From NCBI GenBank assembly GCA_023380575.1, contig JAMCRM010000120.1, forward strand, positions 1 to 5,788: a stretch of 5,788 nt of DNA, read 5' to 3'. Numbering within the stretch: position 1 is the stretch's first letter; every line of letters begins with the position of its first letter. Of the stretch, positions 1 to 5,787 are shown in pieces. The translations under genes were made by a program, and so were the position numbers. The notes beneath the pieces were generated by a model. The model had not been told where the DNA came from. It was given only the letters and a program-made list of their open reading frames with translations, and did no database searches. This DNA comes from Acidobacteriota bacterium. Its GTDB lineage: Bacteria > Acidobacteriota > Terriglobia > Bryobacterales > Bryobacteraceae.

Positions 1-440
1 GTTCGACCGCGCCGCTGAAATGGGCGATAGCTTCTGCGGGCGTAGTGGATGGTGCCCAGGTTATTAATAGCTTCGGAATAGCGCGGGTCCAGCTTGATGG
101 ATCGCTCGTAATACCGCTTGGCCATGTCGAGTTGGGCTATTTGATGATACGCGATGCCGATCTTGTTCAGCACGATGGCCGACTGGGGCGCTTCGCGGTA
201 GGTTTCGATGGCCTCGCGATACATCTTGCGCACCATCAGGATGTCGCCCCGGCGCTCGGGCGTGAGCGGCACAGGCGCGGGACGTTGCGCCGGGGTACTC
301 GCCTCGGTGTGGTCCGGAAGGGGCTGGGGGGGTTGGGCCGGGAGGAGGCAAACGGCCAGAACGGCCGTCGCCATGGCCTCGACTGCGGGGTATGCCAAGA
401 GCGAACTTCCCGCACGCTTGGCCGCCAGGCGGGATAGCAT
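1..440 (-). CDS. Exported tetratricopeptide-repeat (TPR) protein, 3' end beyond window
   Basis: Open from ATG at 440 to the left edge (146 codons, no stop). The start is supported by AGGAG seven bases upstream (448-452). A second ATG at 374 (residue 23) begins the hydrophobic run MATAVLAVCLLPA, so residues 1-36 probably form a signal peptide or anchor. Residues 34-61 are Pro-rich. TPR units follow: a partial one at about 65-84 (MYREAIETYREA), a full 34-residue one at 87-120 (LNKIGIAYHQ...AKRYYERSIKLDP), and the start of a third from 121 (SEAINNLGTIHYARRSYR). After residue 139 the frame gives PFQRRGR, which is not TPR, while the neighbouring frame gives EAIAHFSGAVE, a textbook TPR helix B. The frame thus appears broken at 24-34 (see findings). 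TPR proteins are protein-binding scaffolds. The 16-base gap to the preceding PBP gene suggests co-transcription and an envelope role, possibly like the PBP1b partner CpoB; that is inference. Whether the gene is intact is uncertain. Confidence 0.8.
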   Translation of the reverse strand, partial: MLSRLAAKRAGSSLLAYPAVEAMATAVLAVCLLPAQPPQPLPDHTEASTPAQRPAPVPLTPERRGDILMVRKMYREAIETYREAPQSAIVLNKIGIAYHQIAQLDMAKRYYERSIKLDPRYSEAINNLGTIHYARRSYRPFQRRGR

Positions 441-447
441 AAGCGCA

Positions 448-452
448 CTCCT
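448..452 (-). promoter_or_regulatory. Ribosome binding site (AGGAG) of the TPR gene
   Basis: AGGAG lies seven bases before the ATG at 440, inside the 16-base gap after the PBP stop codon. It is the best-spaced Shine-Dalgarno motif in the minus-strand unit and fixes the TPR start at 440 rather than at the internal ATG at 374. Confidence 0.7.
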
Positions 453-456
453 GGGA

Positions 457-2994
457 TTATTTAAACACACCCCAGATGCGGTGGAAGAAGCCTTTCTTTT
501 CTTTCGGTTTTTCCGGTTGGCTGGCTGCGGCGGCGGGCGGATCCGCGCCCTGGCGCGCCAGTACCGGCGGCTGCCCTACGCGCGAAGGAATCACGGGCGG
601 GGGCTCGATCTGCTGCTGAGGAGCGGCTTGCGTATCCCATCCCGCTACGTTGGTCACGGCCTGGCCGCCGTGCAGCGGGCAGGAGCCCACGGGCTGGGTG
701 CCGGCGATGTACACTTCCGTACGGGTGAGAGGACAACTGGCGGTGGCGGGCATGCCGGAAGCGGGGTCAATCTGCACGGTGACAATGCCGTCCGGCGGCA
801 CAAAAGGCATGGCATTGCGATAGGCCCGGTGCTCAAGGGCCCGCTTCATGAACTCCGTCCAGATGGGCAGCGCGGAGTGCGCCCCTTCCAGGTTCAGTTC
901 GCGGTTGTCGTCGAAGCCCACCCACACGACGCAGAGCAGTTGGGAGGTGTACCCCGCGAACCAGCCGTCACGCGAGGTGCCGGTTTTGCCGGCTGCCGGA
1001 ACGGTGAAGCCGCGCGCCCGCACGCCCGCCGCCGTGCCGCTTCGCATGACTTCCTCCATCAGGTTGGTCATGAGGTAGGCAACCCGCGGATCGAGGGCCT
1101 TCTTCTTTTCAACCTTATTGGCGAAGATGCTCTTCCCATTGTTGTCCCGCACAAACGAGATATAGCTCGGCTTCAGATACGAGCCCTGATCGGCAAACAT
1201 GGTATAGGCGCCCGCCATTTCGAGCGGGGTTACCTCGTAGGCGCCCAGCGCCACGGCCGGTGTGGGGTGGATGTCGTAATTCAGGCCCGCGCGGCGCGCC
1301 ATGGCCACCACATTGTCGTAGCCCACCATCTCCGCCACTTTGACCGTAGCCACGTTCATGGAATGCGCCAGCGCCTGCCGCAGCGTGACGGTGCCATAAA
1401 ATTCGTGTTTGAAGTTGCTGGGCTCGTACGGCTTGTTGTCGTACCAGAAAGTGGTGGGCTCGTCCAGCACGGTGGTACCGGCGGTCAGGATGTGGGGCCC
1501 GCCCTCCACGGCGGTGTCGAGCGCGGTGGCATACACGAAGGGCTTGAAGATGGAGCCCGGCTGGCGCTTGGCTAAGGCGCGGTTCAACTGGCTCATACCG
1601 TAATTGCGCCCTCCCACCAGGGCCTTGACCTCCCCGGTGTGTGGGTCAAGGGCAACCAGCGCCACCTGCGCGTTGGGGAGCGGCTGGCCGCGAAAACGCC
1701 GCTGCCGTTTCAATTGCTCATCCACCAGTGGCATGCCAACGCGCACGGCCTCCATCGCCGCCCGCTGCAAATCCATGTCGAGGGTAGTGTAGACGCGGAA
1801 GGAGTTCGCCTGGAAATCGAGGTCCTGGAACATGTTTTGAAGCGTTTCGTTCACCAGGTCCACGAAATAGGGCGCGTCCACAGATTGGGTGGCGCCCCTG
1901 GCAAGGTTAAGCGGCGCCGCCACTGCTTTCTGGTAGTCCACGTCGGAAATGTGCCCGTTCTGGCGCATGAGCCCCAGAATCACGTTGCGCCGTTCCAGCA
2001 TGCGGTCGGGATGGCGGAAGGGGTCGTACCAGGAAGGCTTCTGAATCATCCCCGCCAGCGTGGCGGCCTCCGGCACCGTCAACTGCCGGATGTCCTTGCC
2101 GAAATACACTTCGGCGGCCTCGCCGAAGCCGTGGATGCGAAAACCGCCGCGCCAGCCCAGGTAGATCTGGTTGGCGTAGTCCTCGAAAATCTCTTGTTTC
2201 GAAAGCTTCTGTTCGAGTTGCAGGGTGATGATGGCTTCGGCCAGCTTGCGCGTCCAGCGCTTGTCCGGGTTGAGCCAGAGGCCGCGCGCAAGCTGCTGGC
2301 TGAGGGTGGAGGCGCCCTGCTCCTTGCGTCCTTCCTTGACGTCCACGTAGATGGCCTTGAAGATGCGGATGGGATCGAAGCCGGCATGCTGGAAGAAGCG
2401 CTTGTCCTCGGCGGAGGTGACGGCGTCCACCAGCACCTGGGGAATGTCGGCGAACCTGATAATGCGCCGCTTTTCGCGATTGCGATCGAACAGGTTCGTA
2501 ATCAACTGCGGTTCCAACTGGAACTCGTTGCGCTCGGTGTTGTCGGCCAGGGAAACAATCTGGGAGATTTTGCCGCCGGCAATCTTGATCACCCCGGGTT
2601 CGTTTTGATCGAAATAGGAATCCGGACCGGGGAAAACCTCCACCGCATCGGCACGCAGGTGATAGTGGCCGATGGGATTAGCGCGGGCTTCGCTGTATCC
2701 GGTGCGGCGCAATTCCGCCACAATCTCGTCCAAGGTGGCCGGGTCCCCCACCGCCACGGTGCGCGGCGCCGCAAAGATCTTGGAGGTTTGCGCGAAGGGC
2801 CCCGACCGCAATTTCTGGTCGATCAGGCGTGAGTACTTGGCGTAGTAGTAGGTAAAGACGCCGGCGCCCGCCAGCATGCACAGCGCCGCGGATACCAGCA
2901 GGATGCGCCCCACTGGCCCCAGCACGAAGCGCGCCAGACGCGCTTCCGGCCGCACTTTTACCTTCATCTCCCTCTTAGTCTTTTTCTCCGGCAC
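457..2994 (-). CDS. mrcB: Class A penicillin-binding protein, PBP1b type (bifunctional peptidoglycan synthase)
   Basis: An 845-residue inner-membrane enzyme that polymerises lipid II into glycan strands and crosslinks the peptides. In order: a basic cytoplasmic tail (1-30); one transmembrane helix (about 30-52); a UB2H-like module (about 66-170) as in E. coli PBP1b; a GT51 glycosyltransferase with E196-D-K and H203 (EDKRFFQHAGFD), QGASTLSQQ (226-234), RKLAE (249-253, second catalytic Glu) and IFEDYANQIYLG; and a transpeptidase with S481-IFK-484, S545-M-N547 and K670-T-G672. All catalytic motifs are present, so it should be active. A C-terminal extension holds C754 and C772 and a Pro/Ala-rich stretch (about 796-828). 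The start is GTG at 2994, preceded by a weak GGAA; the frame is closed by a stop at 3010-3012, and the only near rival is ATG at 2967 (residue 10). It lies 33 bases after the preceding gene and 16 before the TPR gene. The symbol follows the UB2H domain; plain PBP1a-type naming is the alternative. Confidence 0.96.
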   Translation of the reverse strand: MPEKKTKREMKVKVRPEARLARFVLGPVGRILLVSAALCMLAGAGVFTYYYAKYSRLIDQKLRSGPFAQTSKIFAAPRTVAVGDPATLDEIVAELRRTGYSEARANPIGHYHLRADAVEVFPGPDSYFDQNEPGVIKIAGGKISQIVSLADNTERNEFQLEPQLITNLFDRNREKRRIIRFADIPQVLVDAVTSAEDKRFFQHAGFDPIRIFKAIYVDVKEGRKEQGASTLSQQLARGLWLNPDKRWTRKLAEAIITLQLEQKLSKQEIFEDYANQIYLGWRGGFRIHGFGEAAEVYFGKDIRQLTVPEAATLAGMIQKPSWYDPFRHPDRMLERRNVILGLMRQNGHISDVDYQKAVAAPLNLARGATQSVDAPYFVDLVNETLQNMFQDLDFQANSFRVYTTLDMDLQRAAMEAVRVGMPLVDEQLKRQRRFRGQPLPNAQVALVALDPHTGEVKALVGGRNYGMSQLNRALAKRQPGSIFKPFVYATALDTAVEGGPHILTAGTTVLDEPTTFWYDNKPYEPSNFKHEFYGTVTLRQALAHSMNVATVKVAEMVGYDNVVAMARRAGLNYDIHPTPAVALGAYEVTPLEMAGAYTMFADQGSYLKPSYISFVRDNNGKSIFANKVEKKKALDPRVAYLMTNLMEEVMRSGTAAGVRARGFTVPAAGKTGTSRDGWFAGYTSQLLCVVWVGFDDNRELNLEGAHSALPIWTEFMKRALEHRAYRNAMPFVPPDGIVTVQIDPASGMPATASCPLTRTEVYIAGTQPVGSCPLHGGQAVTNVAGWDTQAAPQQQIEPPPVIPSRVGQPPVLARQGADPPAAAASQPEKPKEKKGFFHRIWGVFK

Positions 2995-3027
2995 TCTATT
3001 CCGATTTTCTCACGTATTCACGGGGCG

Positions 3028-3426
3028 CTATCGCGCGCCAGCGCCGGGATAGAAATGCAGATCCACCGTGTACACAGGCAAATCCACGCGCACCACGTAG
3101 CGCACGTCAATACGCGTACCCTGGCTCGATCTCCGCACTTGCACGTCTTGGGCCTTGACCGGCAGTTCCAGTTTGGCGGCCTTTTCCATGACCCAGGTGC
3201 GCAGCAGGTCGTCCGAGCGTGTATCAATATCGGCACGTTGCGTAATTTCTGCTACGTAGCGCTGCAGTTCGAAATTGTCCACGTAGATGGGGGCCAGGCG
3301 CATAGCGATAAAGGCTAACCCCGCCAATACGGCGGCCCCGGCCACGATGCGCCAGCGCGAAAGACGCCGTGGCTGCTCTACTCCTCCCGCTCCGCTTCCC
3401 TGCTCGTCGCGCACAGTTCCGTCCAT
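3028..3426 (-). CDS. Small single-pass membrane protein, DUF4845-like
   Basis: About 132 residues with no recognised catalytic motif. From the ATG at 3426 there is a short hydrophilic cytoplasmic tail rich in Gly, Glu and Arg (1-25), one transmembrane helix (about 26-46, RIVAGAAVLAGLAFIAM), then an extracytoplasmic part running APIYVDNFELQRYV, a helical middle, and two beta-rich segments (VKAQDVQVRR, TRIDVRYVVRVDLPVYTVDLHF). This layout (an N-terminal helix ending in a P-x-Y motif, a helical middle, then strands) resembles DUF4845 proteins, whose function is unknown. The start is uncertain: ATG 3426 has AGGAG only two bases away, while ATG 3447 (seven residues longer) has TGGAG at eight bases. 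Either start overlaps the end of the preceding gene (by 49 or 70 bases) in another frame, implying translational coupling. The open frame continues further upstream, but that part only shadows the overlapping gene. Its place between the zinc-site membrane protein and PBP1b suggests an envelope role. Confidence 0.75.
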   Translation of the reverse strand: MDGTVRDEQGSGAGGVEQPRRLSRWRIVAGAAVLAGLAFIAMRLAPIYVDNFELQRYVAEITQRADIDTRSDDLLRTWVMEKAAKLELPVKAQDVQVRRSSQGTRIDVRYVVRVDLPVYTVDLHFYPGAGAR

Positions 3427-3887
3427 AGCTCCTGGTGGGGAGTCCATTCGGCGTTCTCCAGGCCGGAAATTTGCAGTTCGGCCTCTTTCAGGGTACCGTG
3501 CCCGTAAGGACAGATGTACTCGATGCGCGGGCGGCCGAATTGCAGCATGCGGCCCCAGGAACCCGTTTCGATCGGCATGCGGAGCCGGCGCAGGCATACA
3601 CGGCAGCGATGGCGCTGGTCCAGCACCGCCAGATAAAGAAGGCCGCAGCCGAGCAGAAACCACAGCCCAACCATGAAGGTATAGCCAAGGTCGCCGAATC
3701 GCGGCACCTGATACGCCCAAACAGCATGCTCACCACGGACGCGAAAGACCTGGGCGGGCCACATGGCGTTTAGCGCTCTGAGGAGCCCGTACATCAGGGC
3801 TGCCGCAGTGCCGACTTTGGCGACAAAGTAGGCCCAGTAGCGCATACCTATTAGACGTGGGCGCTCCTGCTTAGTTTCGCCGGCCAC
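3378..3887 (-). CDS. Uncharacterised two-helix membrane protein with putative zinc site
   Basis: 169 residues of a family I cannot name. Transmembrane helices lie at about 20-41 (YFVAKVGTAAALMYGLLRAL) and 70-88 (YTFMVGLWFLLGCGLLYLAVL). The segment between them (about 42-69) is short and aromatic. After helix 2 comes a hydrophilic domain with C95-x2-C98, then C126-x3-H130 (CRVC...CPYGH), a spacing that suits a zinc-ribbon-like site, and an acidic tail ending EAEREE. With both ends on the same side, positively charged residues next to helix 2 suggest that the Cys domain is cytoplasmic; this is inference. The start is GTG at 3887, the first start after an in-frame stop at 3903-3905, preceded by a weak GAG; ATG at 3845 (residue 15) is the rival. 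It begins 7 bases after the proline dehydrogenase stop and overlaps the next gene, so it sits firmly inside the operon. Confidence 0.85.
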   Translation of the reverse strand: MAGETKQERPRLIGMRYWAYFVAKVGTAAALMYGLLRALNAMWPAQVFRVRGEHAVWAYQVPRFGDLGYTFMVGLWFLLGCGLLYLAVLDQRHRCRVCLRRLRMPIETGSWGRMLQFGRPRIEYICPYGHGTLKEAELQISGLENAEWTPHQELWTELCATSREAEREE

Positions 3888-3894
3888 GCGGTTC

Positions 3895-4803
3895 TCAATG
3901 CCTCAGCAGGTGGCGGGCCAGAAACAGCACGTTGGCGGGGCGCTCGGCCAGCCGCCGCATGAAATATGGATACCAGGCGCGGCCGAAGGGTACGTAGAGA
4001 CGCATGCCATAGCCCTGCGCCGCCAGCCTGCGCTGTAGGTCGCGGCGAATGCCGAAGAGCATCTGGAATTCAAACGCGTCACGCGCGATGCCCCGCTTGC
4101 AGGCAAACTCAACAGTGGCCGCGATCATCTTTTCGTCGTGCGTGGCGATCGCCGGGTAGATCCCGCGCTCCAGCAGGATCTGCATCAGTTCGACATAGTT
4201 GCGGTCGACATCCCGCTTGTGCGGGAAAGCCACGCCGGGCGGCTCCAGGTAGGCGCCCTTGCAAAGCCGCACGCGGATGCCTCGCTCGCAGAGATTTTCC
4301 ACATCCCGCCGGCTGCGGTAGAGATACGCCTGAATCACCGTGCCCACGCACCCGTAACGCTCGTGGAGATCGGTCACCATGGCGAGGGTCCGGTCCGTAT
4401 AGGCGCTCGATTCCATATCGACACGTACGAAATTCTTCAATTCAGCGGCTTTGCGGACCAGTTGCTCCACATTTTCCCGGCATACCTCCGCGGAGAGATC
4501 CATGCCGAACTGGGTGAGCTTGATGGACACGTTGGCCTGGACGCCGCAGGCGCAGATCTCCTGCAGGGTTTGCATGTAAGCCTCACGGGACTGCGCCGCC
4601 TCTTCGAGCGAAGTGACGTTTTCGCCCAGGCGGTCAAGGGTGAGGGTGATGCCCTGGCTGTTGATGCGGCGCCCGGCCGCGAGAGCGTCCGCCAACTCTT
4701 CTCCGGCCACGAAGCGGCGCGAGAGCCGCCGCGCCAGCGCCGAGGTTTCCATCCACTTCCGCAGGTGCTTCTGGTGCGAGAGGAACAGGAAGAGGCGGCG
4801 CAC
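3895..4803 (-). CDS. Proline dehydrogenase (monofunctional PRODH, FAD-dependent)
   Basis: 302 residues, the usual size of single-domain bacterial PRODH. It oxidises L-proline to 1-pyrroline-5-carboxylate, reducing FAD and passing electrons to membrane quinone. The (beta/alpha)8 barrel can be followed strand by strand: ITLTLDRLGENV (52-63), NVSIKLTQFGMDL (91-103, with the conserved active-site Lys 95), FVRVDMESSAYTD (125-137), GTVIQAYLYRS (154-164), IRVRLCKGAYLEP (176-188), PAIATHDE (217-224), FEFQMLFGIR (244-253), and the proline-binding signature Y280-x2-R283-R284-x2-E287. All residues expected for catalysis are present. There is no P5C dehydrogenase domain or DNA-binding domain, so this is not the fused PutA; the partner dehydrogenase is not in the window. 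It is often labelled putA or prodh, and no symbol is certain. The start is GTG at 4803, the only start after the stop at 4813-4815, without a usable Shine-Dalgarno motif. It is first in the five-gene minus-strand unit. Confidence 0.95.
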   Translation of the reverse strand: MRRLFLFLSHQKHLRKWMETSALARRLSRRFVAGEELADALAAGRRINSQGITLTLDRLGENVTSLEEAAQSREAYMQTLQEICACGVQANVSIKLTQFGMDLSAEVCRENVEQLVRKAAELKNFVRVDMESSAYTDRTLAMVTDLHERYGCVGTVIQAYLYRSRRDVENLCERGIRVRLCKGAYLEPPGVAFPHKRDVDRNYVELMQILLERGIYPAIATHDEKMIAATVEFACKRGIARDAFEFQMLFGIRRDLQRRLAAQGYGMRLYVPFGRAWYPYFMRRLAERPANVLFLARHLLRH

Positions 4804-4809
4804 ACCTAG

Positions 4810-4815
4810 ATATTA
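4810..4815 (-). promoter_or_regulatory. Candidate -10 box (TAATAT) for the minus-strand operon, possibly leaderless
   Basis: On the minus strand TAATAT is followed by six bases (CTAGGT) and then the GTG start of proline dehydrogenase at 4803. A normal -10 to start-site distance would place transcription initiation on or next to that GTG. No convincing -35 is visible in the GC-rich stretch upstream. The box matches the TATAAT consensus at only four of six positions, so this is a weak call, supported mainly by the missing Shine-Dalgarno motif. Confidence 0.3.
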
Positions 4816-4910
4816 CGCCCGCTACGGCCGGCGCGGAGGCGCGCACGCGAACGCACATACCTTTTCTCCCCTCGTGCGGAACGGCACGGCCCGGTGGCGG
4901 CGCCGGTGTA

Positions 4911-4916
4911 TATGAT
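4911..4916 (+). promoter_or_regulatory. Candidate -10 box (TATGAT) for the DUF1080-like gene
   Basis: TATGAT matches the consensus at five of six positions and sits in a short AT-rich island (GTATATGATGTTACAAAG) within otherwise GC-rich DNA, 39 bases before the ATG at 4956. A TG lies two bases upstream of the hexamer, close to but not exactly the extended -10 arrangement. No good -35 hexamer is seen near 4888-4893. Predicted initiation is near 4922-4924, giving a leader of about 33 bases. Confidence 0.35.
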
Positions 4917-4955
4917 GTTACAAAGGGTGTAGGCAGTCCTTCCGTTCGCTGTTCT

Positions 4956-5606
4956 ATGAAGACACTCACCTGGCTCGTGATGCTGGCCATGTCGTCCAAC
5001 TTCACGGAAACCTTGACCTTCGATTCCGCAACTATCGGCAAGCTCCCCTCGGGGTGGGCCGCGACCACCGCGCGGCCCGGCGCAACGCCCCCCTGGCGCA
5101 TTTTCAAGGACCCCAGCGCCCCCACGCAACCCTACGTACTGGCGCACATTCCGCCGGACCGGGAGAACCCCCTCGCCCCCGTGGCCATTTTGGAGAAGCC
5201 CTCAGTGAAGGATGGCGAAGTCAGTGTAAAGTTCAAGGCCGTGGGCGGTAAACCGGAGCAGGACGCGGGGGTGGTATGGCGCTACCTCGATGAGAATAAT
5301 TACTATTTCGTGCGCGCCGACGCGGTGGAGAAGAACGTGGCGATGTTCAAAGTGGAGGACGGCAAGCGCATCCCGCTTGCCCCGCGGGGACGCCGCGCCT
5401 ACCCGGTGAAGCACCGCGTCACGCCGAATGCCTGGGGCATTTTGAAAGTTGCCTTCAAAGGCCACACCTTCAGCGTTTATTACGACCACCGGCGGATCTT
5501 CCAGGTACAAGACCCCACTTTCAGCCAGCCTGGCAAAGTGGGGCTGTGGACGCGGGCGGAGAGCACCGCCTATTTCGATAATTTCCGCGTGGTGGAAAAC
5601 CGCTAG
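4956..5606 (+). CDS. Probable exported DUF1080/LamG-like beta-sandwich protein
   Basis: 216 residues. The N-terminus MKTLTWLVMLAMSS looks like a short, weak signal peptide, followed by the family-style opening LTFDSATIGKLPSGW (20-34). The rest is a concanavalin/LamG-like sandwich: DGEVSVKFKAVGG (87-98), DAGVVWRYLDENNYYFVRAD (103-122), NVAMFKVEDGKR (127-138), WGILKVAFKGHTFSVYYD (160-177) and GKVGLWTRAESTAYFDNFRV (193-212). This pattern is shared with DUF1080 (3-keto-disaccharide hydrolase-like) and related laminin-G-type proteins, common in Acidobacteriota and Planctomycetota, where members are linked to carbohydrate binding or cleavage. I see no clear catalytic residues and cannot name a substrate. 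The start at 4956 is the first ATG in a frame with no close upstream stop, and no Shine-Dalgarno motif precedes it. It is divergent from proline dehydrogenase and alone on this strand; no clear terminator follows. Confidence 0.85.
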   Translation: MKTLTWLVMLAMSSNFTETLTFDSATIGKLPSGWAATTARPGATPPWRIFKDPSAPTQPYVLAHIPPDRENPLAPVAILEKPSVKDGEVSVKFKAVGGKPEQDAGVVWRYLDENNYYFVRADAVEKNVAMFKVEDGKRIPLAPRGRRAYPVKHRVTPNAWGILKVAFKGHTFSVYYDHRRIFQVQDPTFSQPGKVGLWTRAESTAYFDNFRVVENR

Positions 5607-5720
5607 TGTCCTGAATCTGAAATTCACTGCATAAATCCGGCCGCGGATGGAGGGGGGACTTTAGAGGGACTTGCAAAATTCACCAGGCGAATAAAACAGA
5701 AGCGTAAATAAATGTTTTCG
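5607..5720. other. Non-coding, AT-richer stretch after the plus-strand gene
   Basis: No supportable gene on either strand. Just after the stop codon is a small hairpin, TGAAT-CTGAA-ATTCA (5612-5626), with no T-run, so it is not a convincing intrinsic terminator. GGGACTT occurs twice, 11 bases apart (5655 and 5666). From about 5673 the sequence becomes A-rich, unlike the coding part of the window. Confidence 0.5.
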
Positions 5721-5787
5721 ATGAGGGCGGCATCCCAATAGAATATTTGTGACCAAACAAAATTCGTTGGGAAAAAGCCGCCCCCAT
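5721..5787. repeat. Interrupted inverted repeat at right edge
   Basis: The left arm 5721-5738 (ATG A GGGCGGC AT CCCAA) pairs with the right arm 5767-5787, whose reverse complement reads ATG G GGGCGGC TTTTT CCCAA. ATG, GGGCGGC and CCCAA are exact in both arms, with a single mismatch and an asymmetric 2/5-base internal loop. The AT-rich spacer is 28 bases (5739-5766). The structure would fold in RNA from either strand or as single-stranded DNA. No T-run follows on either strand inside the window, so a terminator is not supported; the end of a mobile element or a structured RNA is possible. Confidence 0.65.

Noticed and set aside
208..1575. 455-residue open frame on the plus strand
   Set aside because: It lies antisense to the PBP transpeptidase region and the TPR gene. 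The composition is Gly/Arg/His-rich with no family resemblance, as expected for a shadow frame in GC-rich DNA.
1639..2832. 397-residue open frame on the plus strand
   Set aside because: It is entirely antisense to the PBP N-terminal and glycosyltransferase regions, whose catalytic motifs are intact on the minus strand. No domain is visible in the plus frame.
4138..4809. 223-residue plus-strand frame opposite proline dehydrogenase
   Set aside because: It mirrors a well-conserved gene and has no motif of its own; it is a shadow frame.
5202..5627. 141-residue minus-strand frame opposite the DUF1080-like gene
   Set aside because: It is antisense to a convincing beta-sandwich protein, with no ribosome site and no recognisable features.
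5655..5672. GGGACTT direct repeat, 11-base period
   Set aside because: There are only two seven-base copies in a G-rich stretch, which is too little to separate from chance.
5680..5787. 35-residue minus-strand frame starting at ATG 5787
   Set aside because: It is very short, starts inside the inverted-repeat arm, has no visible ribosome site within the window and no recognisable sequence.
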